A stretch of DNA of 64,000 bases from Symsagittifera roscoffensis (GCF_963678635.1 NC_087063.1:50727220-50791219); one strand, 5' to 3'; shown: positions 11,231 through 22,184, numbered from the stretch's first letter. Numbers and translations: made by a program. Notes: generated from the letters alone by a model not told the origin.

Positions 11231-13455
11231 TTTCATGCAACTGTCGATACAGGGAGCCCAATTTTGTTCCTTAATCAGCGTACCGCGAATCTTCTTCTTC
11301 AGAAAAACCCTAATACTATCTTCAAGGCTGCTGCGAGATTTTCTTTGAATACAAGGTATAAGGACTAAAAAAAGATGCCAATCAAGCTATACGGCACGAT
11401 TGTCATACCCATTTCGTTCAACGGTTGGAAAGTCAATTCCGCTTTGTTTCTGGTCCCGGAAACTAGAACTCGAAACCAACTACGACTGAGTTTACATGCG
11501 GACCTTCGCATAGTTACTACCCAGACGCAACTGGTAAATTTCGACTCATCGACTGAACGTGTGGCACCAAACCACAAAACTCAGAGGTCTAGAGATATCA
11601 ATCTATTAAGAGGTATGCCCATGTTTTTAACCGGCTGAGTAGGTGAACAAACTTAAATCTTTCCAGGGTTTTCAAGGTTCTCGTCAAATACAAACCTATA
11701 GAGAAACTTCAAAATTGCATGAAAGATGATGATTTCATAGCATCTATTGTTCTAACTGCAAAGAAGGATGATTTCTTTAAAGTAAGCCTTAAACGGGAAA
11801 CCCAAGAAACCTCAGATCTGGGAAAACAAGTTTAAGATTACGTATCAGCATGAGCGTCTCGAACCGGCAGATCAATATATTACTTAAAATTATCGGCGAA
11901 AGCGTAGCTTACACCTCTAGATCTCAAATTTGCCTCCAGTCAGCTACCTCTTTCTAATCAAAAGCAGTCATTTCGACTTCAGCATCTTATGCGAGAAGCC
12001 TTTGGAACTTATAGGCTCAAAACCGTGTTTTATTGACTCACAGACTTGTGCCATTCCGCCGGATTGAAACCGCGGAACACTCCGACGAGCAGGAAAAGAA
12101 CATTAGTGACGTTAATCGCGAAGTCGTTGTGTTAAGGAGGGTCGAAATGTTCTAGATTTTAAAATTTCAAAACTTCGAATTGCGGCGGAATATTTCTCAG
12201 AATTTAAGAAGAAAGGCCATATTTGGCAAGAAAGTCAGAATAACACAGACAACCGGATACACAAGACGGAAAAAAGTTGAAAAAAGTCGATAAAAAAACA
12301 CGAAAGCAACGAAGCCTCTTATCGTGATAACAAGACACGATAAGACGCTTATCCGAAAGAAACCACAAGAAAGGAAGTTCCAAAGGGACATCCGGAGCGA
12401 ATGAGTAATATCCCCTGCCGCGAATTTAAAGAGATAAGAGTGCTATCTCTGAGGGAGATTGGAATTGGAGGCCCGATGCCCAAAGACTCAGTAGACTATA
12501 GCATACACTTTTTAGCTGCTGTGATGCCCTAAATAGCTGAATTTGCACCGATTTTACGTTGTGTTTCAGAGCATGAGTAGCTAGAAAGACGAAAGGGTCA
12601 ATCCATCTCCAATGGATTTAGTATATAACTGTCACTAAAAACATAGTAAAATCTGATATTCGAGCCGTGTTCTTAATAGTAATCACGTAGTCTGGGGATC
12701 CGAGACCCAGCTATGTGATTATTTTCGCATGTAACGAAAGCTGATCAAAAGTCGTTTGAATTATGGCCTAAAAATGGTAATTTTTTACTTAGAACTAAGC
12801 AGACTAGAAAATCAACTGGCTAGGTCTAGACGGTGAAAAACGATTATAACTTATTTGACTGACGCCGGCCAGTCGTCAATAGGCGCTATTTCTACACTTC
12901 GTCACTACGTAGTTTTGAGCGAATGTTACAACTTACCCACTGAGTTCCAGAAGACCTTGAACTGCACACTCTAGGAACTAAAAGGGGGTGATTTGCTACC
13001 TGGATGACCTTCTTGTGGTGACTAAAGGAGAAGTGTCGGATCACAACAAACTAGCTGAAAAAAGTATAGTAGGGGCAAATTCTCTGTGAACCATCTCATC
13101 TGGCTACGGTATAATTTGATGAAAATGGTTACCCGCCCAAATTTTCGGAAACTGAGTCTAGAACTCGTTGAAACCTCCTCGATTCCTGAAACAGGTACGA
13201 TAGTATATGGGACATTGAAATACTTGCAACGGTTGTTTTGTAACAAATATGCGCAAATTTACAATTTGCCCTTCTTCAAAAACCTTGTAACAAGAAATTT
13301 TTCTCGTGGGATAAAAAAAAAGTGCTGCATTCTATAAAATATAAGAATTGACAGCGGAAATCCCATGTTACTTTCAGTAACTTCCTTCAAGAAAACACGA
13401 GTTAAATGCGATACACGTCGATGTGGCATGGGAGCGTGTCTGAACTCAAAAGCCG
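11231..13455 (+). repeat. Duplicated protease-RT block, second copy
   Basis: It is near-identical to 8276-10526. It includes the protease DTGS box (about 11246), the second protease piece (11375-11638) and the RT YLDD box (12997-13008). It carries the same frame breaks, so decay began before the duplication. It ends at a fold-back hairpin (13427-13470), after which the integrase region starts. Confidence 0.9.
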
Positions 13456-13470
13456 AGACACGCTCCCATG
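13427..13470. repeat. Perfect 15-bp hairpin at the duplication junction
   Basis: Arms 13427-13441 and 13456-13470 are exact reverse complements around a 14-nt loop. The first copy of the block (about 10496-10526) has only the left arm. A direct repeat GTGTCTGAACTCAA flanks it (13436 and 13473). The structure marks the exact point where the second block leaves homology with the first. Confidence 0.85.
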
Positions 13471-13479
13471 TGTGTCTGA

Positions 13480-14565
13480 ACTCAACGCTTTCGTGGCTCA
13501 TTTTCGGACAAAGGCGGCGATAGTCAACGAGTGCGTAATTATCGACATTAAGCTAGCAGTAGCAGAGCAACTGCGTTCTGATGTCTTGGCGCGGTTACGT
13601 CGCTCGCACCCGGGACAAGAGGCTATGATGTCAGCCTACGAATACATCTGGTGGCCATTCCTCGACCGTCAGATCATTGAGACTTGCGAAAACTGCTGAG
13701 AGTGTACATTTTTCGGTAAGAAATTAAAAACATCTAATTTAAGTAATGAACCTTTCAAATCAAGAGGTGCAGCCTAATTTTGAGAGCGACAACAAAAACT
13801 TTATTTTTGTCGCAATCGATCGTTTTTCTATTTTTTTTTCTGTTTTACTAGCGGAAACATCGGGAGAAAAAAGGGTAGTGAAAGTCTTACATTGTCACAT
13901 TCGCATTCATGGGATACCGAAGTCAATTCGAAACTGATTGTGGCCCAGGATTCAAAAAACAAGTGGTTTGCCAATTTTGTAAATCTAGAGTCATCAAAAA
14001 TTTCCTCTACCTGGTTAGCTGAGGCAGCGGTTTGGTAGAGCGTGCAAATCAGACGATCAAGCATGATTTGGGTATCGAAATACTCGACTCCAATTTTTGT
14101 AACCTATAATAAACCTTAGAGCAATTAATCGAAGACATTAGGAAAACTAAACATTCTCTATTCAAGAAAAGTCCCTTCGAAGTTCGTTTTGGATGGAAGC
14201 CTAAAACCGAGTTTTCTCTAGCACCTCACAACATTTTAAATACGAAGGCATGAGAGCAACTTATTGACTCCCGCTCAGACTGGCAGTCAGGCTATAACAG
14301 GGAGCGAACAAGTGTGGTCCCTGAGAAGAACGAGGACTTGAGAGGAACTTGTTGACTCCTGCTCAAATTGCCAGTCACGACTCAGCAAAGATGGTTCCTA
14401 GAGGCAATTCTAGCCCTCATTTGTCGCCGAAATTCAGCCCGACGTTCACTGTCGACACTAGAGTATTGGACAGCGAATCTTACAAGGGCCTTGAGGGCTC
14501 AGTGAAGGCCGCAATTGTGTGGGTTCAACAGAAACTGAACCTTCTTTTGGGGAAAGACGGTTGAT
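13480..14565 (+). pseudogene. Integrase and Pol C-terminus (gypsy remnant)
   Basis: The zinc-binding part reads RRSHPGQEAMM (His at 13607), IWWPFLD and then CENC (13684-13695), the HHCC domain. The catalytic core appears in broken frames as FVAIDRFS (about 13800), HGIPKSIR with DCGPGF in another frame (about 13910-13955) and GLVERANQTIK (about 14030), giving the D, D and E positions. SPFEVRFGWKPK (about 14175) and TRVLDSESYKGLEGS (about 14455-14500) resemble the Pol tail. The enzyme would insert element DNA; this copy cannot. Confidence 0.72.
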
Positions 14566-15299
14566 CCAGAGCTATCAGTTCATCGCTCAGACCTGGCAAT
14601 CACTATGAAGCGGGGGCTGCTGAGAAAATATGAGACGCATTCAGATTTTATGGGTATGTCAAAGATCTAGCGATACCGGCATTGCCGCATGGCCAATGCA
14701 TTAGTGTAGTGCAAACCTCTCGCCGGCCTAAAAAAAAATTATTTAGAAAAGTTACTTATCAAAAATCCTAATTGTATGATGGTATTTCGAAATTTATAGA
14801 CCGAAAATCAGGAAAACCACTGATCAAAACCTTAAATTCCGAATCGTCAAACACGTACATTACAAAAACGGGAAAACATATCGGAAAATCCATATCTGCT
14901 TAAAATTTAAGGAATCGCTCCTGCTAAGAAAAGGATGCGCCGAAGCCCCAGACATCTCTTCCAGTGCCTTTAGTTTTTGTCTCGTGGTGGTAAACGTGAC
15001 CGCTGAGTCGTCACTCATGGCTCAATTGTGACCCTCTCCGATTCTGCGACACAGGCGTCGTCATCAACATCAGTGAAAGAGCAGCGACAATCTCCAATTA
15101 TTTTTCTGTCTCATGAAAATATTGTGAAGGCATTCGGTGTGACCTCATCTCCAGAAAAGGCAATCGTGAGGACATTTGAACCACTCCACAGAACACGGCA
15201 GCGTCTAGCCTACAAGCAACTAGCTCGTCCCCGATGGTGACTCATTCTGGAGGCGAAGTCGGAAAGTGTGATGCCTCAGCATTCACTGCAGTTTCTCCC
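14566..15299. other. Unassigned sequence after gypsy remnant
   Basis: No recognisable gene or repeat. A 70-codon open frame at 15028-15240 is Ser/Thr-rich with no known motif and no supporting context. This interval may hold a decayed 3' LTR, but no partner copy was found upstream. Confidence 0.3.
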
Positions 15300-15304
15300 C
15301 GGGT

Positions 15305-15510
15305 CGAGATCCCGCTCAAACACCGCTCTGAGCGGTTTGAGCGGTTTTCCAGCAAGATTTGAGAGGTTTGAGCGGTTTGAGCGGTTTGGGCGGTTTCTTT
15401 GGAAAAACCGCTCAAAAACGGCTCAAGTCTTGCGCGGTTTTTGAGCGGTTTTTTTAGATAAACCGCTCAAAACCATTCAAATCTTACGCGGTTTTTGAGC
15501 GGTTTTTATC
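15305..15510. repeat. Cluster of GAGCGGTTT / AAACCGCTC motifs in both orientations
   Basis: About a dozen copies of GAGCGGTTT or its complement lie in roughly 200 bases. The first half is mostly direct repeats and the second half alternates complements, giving nested hairpins such as AAACCGCTCA opposite TGAGCGGTTT. No coding frame follows the pattern. Confidence 0.8.
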
Positions 15511-15529
15511 GGACGCTTCCTTTCAGAGA

Positions 15530-15900
15530 TTCGACCCCCTGCCGACCCAAAGGGTCCCCCCTTTGATATTTTTCCAGAAATCCATTTTTGGCCGACCGAC
15601 CCTAAAATTTTTCTAAAGGCGCCTTTGGCGCCAATATATACTAACTTTGAGGGGGAGCGCGCGCCAAAAAAAACGCGATTTTTTTGTCAAAATTTTTCAA
15701 AAAGTGCCCAAAAACGGCTTTTTGACTGTTTTTTCGGAAATTTGCCTGCGGCGCAGAAAATTTAGCCAAAATAGGGGCAAAACAGTGCGTTGGGAGAGCT
15801 CGAAAAATCAATTTGGTCGACCTAAAAAAAAGGTCGTCAAAATTTTGGAAAAATTTTTGAAAATCCGCCCCCCCTCGAGAAAATCCTAGATCCGCCCCTG
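15530..15900. mobile_element. Possible hAT-like nonautonomous repeat, one end visible
   Basis: The right edge reads CTAGATCCGCCCCTG. On the complementary strand this begins CAGGGGCGGATC, like the CAGGG-type terminal inverted repeats of hAT elements. The interior is low-complexity with a GGCGCC palindrome (about 15617-15632). A matching left terminus and an 8-bp target duplication were not found, so it may be truncated. Confidence 0.35.
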
Positions 15901-16233
15901 ATGCTAAGGATGAAACTTTTATACCGCGGAGAATGCCCTGAGGCGAACTTTGGAAGTCATTTAATCTAAGTATATATACATTTATAACTCTAACATACTG
16001 TGCTTACGCACTAAGGCCCCAATTAACCAGTTATTGCGTGATGATGTGAACGCTGTGCTGTTGCCAGTTGCGATATACTTTACGTGATAGAGTAATCTTA
16101 TGCTGGGTGCCTTGTTTGTTCTATTCAATACGGCGTTAACAAAGGTCTACTCTATCATACTGAGTATCTAATTAATCTCTATGTAATCTAACTATATATG
16201 TTAATTATTAAATAATTATTTCCTTTCACCCAC
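15901..16233. other. Unassigned AT-rich spacer
   Basis: No gene is seen. A TATA-like AGTATATATACA lies near 15970 with nothing recognisable downstream. Confidence 0.3.
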
Positions 16234-16480
16234 ACCGAGCGCCCATGGATTCTAATCGATTAGAATGGATTCCCGAGACAAAAAAATTCGATTATAATCC
16301 ATAACGGATGTAAAATTCAGACCACGATATAGCCATTATAATCGATTATTTTTAAACAATTATAATCCATTATAATCCATTATAATCGATTATAATCCAT
16401 TATTTTTGTCACTGAAATAGATTATTTTTGCCAAGATAATCCATTATAATCGATTATTTTGATATGAAAATTCATTCCCG
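16234..16480. repeat. TAATCGATTATAATCC repeat cluster
   Basis: Many copies of ATAATCGATTAT and ATAATCCATTAT occur between GAGCGCCCATGGATT (16234) and CCCGGG (16487). An inverted relative lies at 58795-58960, ending ATCCATGGGCGCTCGG. A fragment starts at 39966 directly after CCCGGG. It looks like a dispersed repeat with palindromic subunits. Confidence 0.7.
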
Positions 16481-16530
16481 GGTTGACTTCCATAGACCGA
16501 AAATGCTAATCATACAATTTCATACACTTA
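16481..16530. repeat. Left half of palindrome-rich repeat split by element 1
   Basis: This 50-base piece ends in CATACACTTA, where element 1 begins. It matches uninterrupted copies at about 38335-38385, 41831-41882 and 44980-45028. The right half resumes at 37780 with CTTAGTCTATGG. Confidence 0.9.
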
Positions 16531-16941
16531 TGGAACCTGATTTAAACTACATTTTATTATTGGATAATTTAGATATTTTACCACTGTAAAGTATTTAATA
16601 TTAACCAATCATAATTCATCCAACTAACAACCCACTTATTTGTAAGTGCTGAAATTACTCGTAATTTCAGCACCAGAGAGATTTGAATTTAACTTAGAAA
16701 TTAGTTGCCTCTCCAAGAGAACTTCAGCAGTCGCAATAAGCCAGTATACTCTAGATCTATTGAGCCTAGCAGAGACTAATTAAACACCCTGAGACTAGTA
16801 GATATAAGAGTAAGACTAGGATCGGTATTAGACTAAGAAGTTGCACGAATCTATCCGGCCGAAAATAGGATAGCGTGACGAGCAGACGGTGTACCCTATC
16901 CGAAATTACTCTATGAGTTAACTACCATACACATTAACTCA
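16531..16941 (+). repeat. 5' LTR of element 1
   Basis: 411 bp, TGGAACC...AACTCA. It differs from the 3' LTR at about 15 positions by eye. The polyadenylation-like hexamer of element 2 (AATAAA) reads AATAAG here. It contains the conserved palindrome at 16646-16673. Confidence 0.95.
16646..16673. promoter_or_regulatory. Conserved LTR palindrome (13-bp arms)
   Basis: GTGCTGAAATTAC and its exact reverse complement are separated by two bases. All five LTR copies in the window keep both arms intact, and only the centre differs (TC in element 1, TT in the others). It could be an RNA hairpin in R/U5 or a protein-binding site. Confidence 0.7.
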
Positions 16942-16943
16942 TC

Positions 16944-16961
16944 TGGTGCGACCATAAGTCT
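16944..16961 (+). other. Primer-binding site of element 1
   Basis: The TGG start lies two bases after the LTR terminal CA, the usual place for a tRNA 3'-CCA match. The first 11 bases (TGGTGCGACCA) are unchanged in element 2. The complementary tRNA end would be TGGTCGCACCA. I could not match this with confidence to a named tRNA. Confidence 0.6.
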
Positions 16962-17028
16962 CGAATAAGACCTTAATCGCTTAGAACTAACTAAAAATAG
17001 ATAAGAAATTAGACAAAACATTTCCAAA

Positions 17029-17262
17029 TTGTTATACGATAATAACATAATTGAAATGTCTCTACGACTCAATAGATCAGAGCCAGTATTTCGCACAATA
17101 CTAGAACTGCCTGGTATTGGAAGAAGACCTCGAACAAGAGACGATATACGGCAAAGTAGAAACTTACCATTTAGTTTTATAGTTGTACGGCAAAAGCAAA
17201 CACAAAATTTCATATTTAAAATCTTATTAGCAATGAATTTAGATTTTCATTTGCAAACATAA
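17029..17262 (+). CDS. Leader ORF (77 codons), element 1 copy, lacks ATG
   Basis: This is an arginine-rich reading frame (ELPGIGRRPRTRDDIRQSRN) directly after the primer-binding site. The same frame lies at 40644, 43789 and 47288, where it starts with ATG; here the first codon is TTG. About 30 codons differ between this copy and the element 2 copy, and about half of the changes are silent. Random drift would give roughly a quarter, so the frame was probably translated in the family. Function is unknown. Alternatively it could be a structured RNA that happens to stay open. Confidence 0.45.
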   Translation: MLYDNNIIEMSLRLNRSEPVFRTILELPGIGRRPRTRDDIRQSRNLPFSFIVVRQKQTQNFIFKILLAMNLDFHLQT

Positions 17263-17585
17263 AATTTTGAAGTAAATATTCATGATCATTTCAGGCGCTA
17301 AACAAAATTATTGATGTATAATAACGATTGATAAAAAGATCTCAGATCGTTTTCTTAATTTCTGCAGTATTATATAAAACATATTTGAAAAATATTTATT
17401 GAAATAAAAATAAAAATTAAAAGCATGACAATAATTGTTAGTAATCATGAATCATCCTGTTGTTGCAGCTTCATCACCTAAACATAACAGCAATCATAAG
17501 CTCACTAATATCATTAAAAAACTAAATCTTTTATTAAATAAATTTAAACAATTTTAAACTTAAATTCACTTAATTTTAAATATCA

Positions 17586-17670
17586 GATCATCAAGGCTTA
17601 TCCTTGGATCTTAATAAATTTTCTATTTCACTAAATTTAAAATCTGATCATCAAGGCCTATCCTTGGATC
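17586..17670 (+). promoter_or_regulatory. Pair of repeated leader hairpins
   Basis: GATCATCAAGG..CCTTGGATC occurs at 17586-17610 and again at 17646-17670. Each can fold through CAAGG/CCTTG flanked by GATC. Both hairpins are present in all four leaders of the window. Position and duplication suggest a packaging or dimerisation element, which is inference. Confidence 0.45.
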
Positions 17671-17883
17671 AGAAAGAACAATTTTGTTCTCCCTCGCCCA
17701 CTTAGAAAGTGTCTAACGACCTCAAACGTCGATTCACTATCCAACCTTTTCAAAAGACCCAGGACTAAAAGAAATTTTTTATAAAACTAACCATTAAAAT
17801 TAAGATAAACAGTGAAGAACTTCGGTTATTCATCCTTCACTTGAACCCTCCTCTTAACAGACCCAGGATAGATCTTAGACTTA

Positions 17884-18005
17884 GTAAGTTTAAAGTAGTA
17901 TCTAACGAACTACTTGCGTTCTAATTATACCTGAACCTTGTGGATCGAATTACTATTCTCCAACCCTTGAACACAATCACTACCCCTAAGTAGGATTAAG
18001 TAAGT
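17884..18005 (+). promoter_or_regulatory. Two GTAAGT splice-donor-like sites in leader
   Basis: GTAAGT occurs at 17884-17889 and 18000-18005, and both are kept in element 2 (about 48143 and 48263). Env-like genes of LTR elements are usually expressed from spliced RNA, so one could be the main donor. There is no transcript evidence. Confidence 0.35.
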
Positions 18006-18187
18006 TAACACCTTAATTTAGACTAGCCCCGAGAAAGTAGAAAAATCATTCTTCGGAATCGATATTTTTTTCTCTCCAACCCTGAGCAAAAAGACCCAGG
18101 TTAAGCTAACCAAAAAATCGTAAGGACTAACAGTCTAAGAAAATAGAAATAACTAATAAATTTCTTGCATCCCTCATCCTAAACCTT

Positions 18188-18649
18188 ATGTCATTCAAAA
18201 ATTTAGGAAACAAACAAACAATCGTTTTACACAACTGTGAATTAGATAACAAAAAATACGATCTTGTAATCTTCCCACATACACAAACAGTTGGATACAT
18301 TCGAACAAAACGACAAACAATAAAAAGGAAAATTATAAACAAACAAAGACAAATCACACGAAAAAGATTTTCGAGAAAAAGAAACGCTTTTTCTGAATCA
18401 GAAGCCAACAGTTTAGACGAACTATACAAACTAAAAGAATCAATAGATAAAAATTGTCCCATCCATGATCAATTATATTTTTCCGACTCAGAAACAACTT
18501 CAAATTCATCAAAAAGAGGAAAAAGAAGAATAAAAAAGCAATACAAACACAAACCAGTACACTTGTATAATTGGAATCAACCAATTAGACACATCGATAG
18601 CTATATAATAACAGTCATAAAACAAAAAAATGAGCCACACTCAAAGTGA
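18188..18649 (+). CDS. ORF0: basic protein upstream of and overlapping gag
   Basis: An uninterrupted 153-codon frame starts with ATG and ends in TGA 20 bases inside the gag start (gag ATG at 18630). The protein is strongly basic, with the clusters KRKIINKQRQITRKRFSRKR and KRGKRRIKKQYKHK around an acidic/serine segment. It has no membrane segment or cysteine motif. Element 2 has the same gene at 48450 with a single-base loss. In the first 45 codons about seven of ten differences are silent, a sign of protein-level constraint. The basic patches suggest nucleic-acid binding or nuclear import. I recognise no family. Confidence 0.65.
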   Translation: MSFKNLGNKQTIVLHNCELDNKKYDLVIFPHTQTVGYIRTKRQTIKRKIINKQRQITRKRFSRKRNAFSESEANSLDELYKLKESIDKNCPIHDQLYFSDSETTSNSSKRGKRRIKKQYKHKPVHLYNWNQPIRHIDSYIITVIKQKNEPHSK

Positions 18650-21600
18650 CGACAGTCCAGATGACGAAGCAGTTTTTCCCTTTCTTATAGATTCACTCGA
18701 TGATAGAGGACAACATGATTTTTGCAAGAACTTACTCGTAAATTTATTTGAACCAGGAATCAGCCCAGGCAAAGCAGAATTCCCAGATGTAAAAATCAAA
18801 AGACAAATTATTGAACATTATTTAAAAAACATATGTAATCTAACACAGCAATATGGAATCTACACCATAGAATTTAGCACATCAAACATCAAATACAGCC
18901 CACCGTAAATATGTAATTCAAACAGACGATATTGAATTAGAGTTTTCAAAAGTATTCATAGAATATATCAAATGCATACAATATCATAATTCACAAAGAG
19001 CAAACTCCATTTTCATTAACGAAGTTTTTGCAATATTATATAGGTATATTTCTATATTAGAAAAAACAGAAGTTCAAAGTATATCACCAACTGAAACATC
19101 CAAACATACAAAAGTACGAAATAAAATCACAATATTTTCAACATTTTTACATATAATCTGTGAAAATTTCACTAAAGAAGATGTTTCACGAAACACTAAA
19201 CATGATTTACAAAAAATTTTAGCATGGTTCATAATAGATTATTTCACCCACAATTTATATTTAATTTCACAAGCAAGAAAAAATTTTCGACCTCAAAAAA
19301 CCAATGATAACACTGCCCTTTCAGAACAATCAGATTACGTTTGGAACCCTGAATGGTCTCATTATGCATTTCTAAATATCCCACAAGCTATCTCAAGTCA
19401 AGCAATAAGTACAATATCTTATCATAAAGATTACGTAAAAGTACTACCAATAACCATTGATGCAACACCATTAAATTATAATACATTTTTACCTGATACA
19501 CGAAATAACAGTTTAAATTCGACGGTCATCCATGATGAAAATCTCAATGGAACCAGAAATTTTACACAACAAGACATTCAAACACCATCACACTTCATAA
19601 ACGAGGAAATCGTACAAACAACAACAACAACTACACAACAAAGTATTTCACCAATACACCCCAATCTGACAACACCAAGAAGTACAAATACATCAATAAC
19701 ACAGGTAACCTTACAATCAACCGTTAAACCCTCGGTTGCTCCAAAATATTCAAATATGGACTATCAGACGTATAGACCGATGACAATACCGTCAAAAACA
19801 CGAAAACCGTTCACAAGGAATACTTTTGCAGAACACAATTATAATTATGCTCACAAACCAAGAACAAACCAACCCCCCCCCCCCCCGAAAAACATACACA
19901 AAATTTAAACCATGTAAGTTCCCTTTATTGGAATCTCCCAAAAACATCGACCAATTCAGAAAATTTTCCAGAATATCCACAACCTACACAGGATTATAGT
20001 GAAAATTACCCATTCTTTCAACAAAATGAAAATAAACAACATACCCCATATAATACAAAATATTTATCATCTGAAGAAGATGATTATCACCAACCAGATA
20101 TTTTTGCACCATACAGTAAAGAATATCGGACACAAAGACCACGACAAACTCAACCATCCCAAAATATGAAATTTTACCTACAAAACCCAATAGATATACA
20201 AAACCCACAACAAACGCATATACAAAATCGATTTAATACACAACCTTTTCAACCAATACAATCACAAAACCCAATGTTAATGCATTCTTATCAACCAACT
20301 CAAAATGAAATACCGCTTCCATATTACCTTCAACAACACGAAATAACAAAAAATCAACTTTCAAATTTTTCACAAATGCCAATTGCCGCAGAATCACTAC
20401 ACGTGACAATGAACCCATACCTCATGGGTGGATCATCAATCACATCCAATAAACCACTGATGGTATTCACAGGAACATACCCTGAATAATCTGTAGAAGA
20501 TTATCTAAATGCAGTAACAGCAAACTTAATTTTAAATATAGGACCTGAACCAATTAATACGCCACTACATCAAAATTAGATACATAGACGCACAGCGTTA
20601 ATACAAACAACATTAGATGGCGCAGCTCAAAAATGGTTTTCAGTATTACCCATAGAAATAAAATCAGATTGGAAAAGATTCACACAAAAATTTTCAAAAA
20701 GGTTTGATTCTGAAAGAAATAAACAACGCCAAAGAGTTTTATGTAACGAAATACGTAGACTACCAAATGAAACAATTAAACAATTAGCAGTACGTATCGA
20801 AACACTTGTTCGAAAAGCATAATCACTTAATACACATGACTATAAAAACACAAAAATGAAAAAAATTTTAATGATGACCTTAACACCTCAATAAAGGAAA
20901 ATAGCTATAAAAAGAGAGCATCTCATCCTTCCTCAATTGGAGAACCAGACTTAGATTTTCGAAAAGTAGTAGATAAACTAGAACAAGCCGAAATCACAAT
21001 GAAACTCGAAGAAACAGAAAATCTAAAACTACAATATGTTAATCGGATTGAAACAAATACTACACATATAAATAACGTACAGGAACCAGATACAGAACTG
21101 ATTGAAAAAATTACTGAAATACTAAACATCTATGAAAGAAACCCAAATTTCAAAGGCAAACCATCTTTCAAAAACTGGTGTAATTATTGCCGACGATACG
21201 GACACAGTATTTCCGAATGTAGACAAAAACAACAAGACAGTCAGAATAAATCTCAAAAGCACAAAAGAACCAAATAAGTCGTTCTATCAATACAAGAAAA
21301 AAGACCAGAATCTACCGAACAAAAATGTATATAGTAATAACAGTTCAGTAAAACCACTTCCAAGTAACTCAAATTACACAAGAAACCAATCACCACATAA
21401 CTCAAGTTATAGAGGTAGATCACCCGAACGAGGAACACGAAATTCCTCACAAAACAGATATAATCGATCGAATAGCCAAAATAACCAAAATAACAATTCA
21501 CGATCAAATTCCAATACAACACAATTTGTTTCCGGATCCAGATCCCAATCAAACCCAAGGAGTAGACACTTTTCCAACAATCAATCACGAAATTCATCGT

Positions 21601-22184
21601 ACAATAGAAATAGAAGCTATTCACATAATAGAAATAGAAGTTATTCAAACAATCGAAATCAAAATTATCCAAACAATAGATCAAGAAATAATTCATATAG
21701 TAGATCAAATTATCACAGGTCAAATGATAATTACCAAAAGAGATCACAAAATAATTCGCAAAATCGAAATTCAAGTTACAATAATCGATACAGAAATTAT
21801 TCCCAGTCACCACATAGGATTAATAACTGTTACCCTGATTCTAGACAACGATACAGAAGTAGCACACCAAAACATCAAAGACACATTAATCAAGTGCAAA
21901 CAAATGAAGAAACAACTTCAGACTCTCCAGGTATTGATGACACAGAAAGTCACGAAATACAACTAAATCATATACATTGTGAATCATCAGATACAGAAAG
22001 TGATACAGAAAATACCATCTCAGTAAATATGAAAACAGTCGAAAACGACTATGAACCTATCATATATGAACAACCTTTCACTTCACATTTAAATGAAAAT
22101 CAATTGGAACTCCTCCACAATTACTATAATGGACCCATTGATAATACACAAACTACACAAGAAGTAACGAAATTAATACGGTAA
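18630..22184 (+). pseudogene. gag: gag of element 1, disrupted
   Basis: It starts with ATG inside ORF0. A frameshift near 18890 ends the first frame at 18908. Further in-frame stops lie at 20487, 20577, 20820 and 20892. The capsid-like segment is near 20450-20990 and the zinc knuckle CNYCRRYGHSISEC near 21180-21222. Relative to element 2 there is an extra A near 21263, after which an open frame continues as a Ser/Asn/Arg-rich tail (to 22184) full of RNRSYS-like repeats. Gag would package element RNA. The tail was deleted in element 2. The total of about 1,180 codons is far longer than usual gypsy Gag. Confidence 0.8.

Larger units (their letters stand above)
7560..14565 (+). mobile_element. 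Decayed, rearranged Ty3/gypsy element (plus strand)
   Basis: Signature pieces of one gag-pol run left to right: gag with a double zinc knuckle (about 7660-8065), aspartic protease (8138-8683), RT with a YLDD box (10062), RNase H (10527-10870), a second protease-RT block (11231-13455) and integrase (13480-14565). Every domain contains stops and frameshifts. No convincing LTR pair was found, so the true ends are unknown. The animal-type double knuckle and integrase motifs fit Ty3/gypsy, but the clade is not settled. Confidence 0.8.

Noticed and set aside
15028-15240. Host gene or LTR-element protein of 70 codons
   Set aside because: No motif, no second copy and no clear context.
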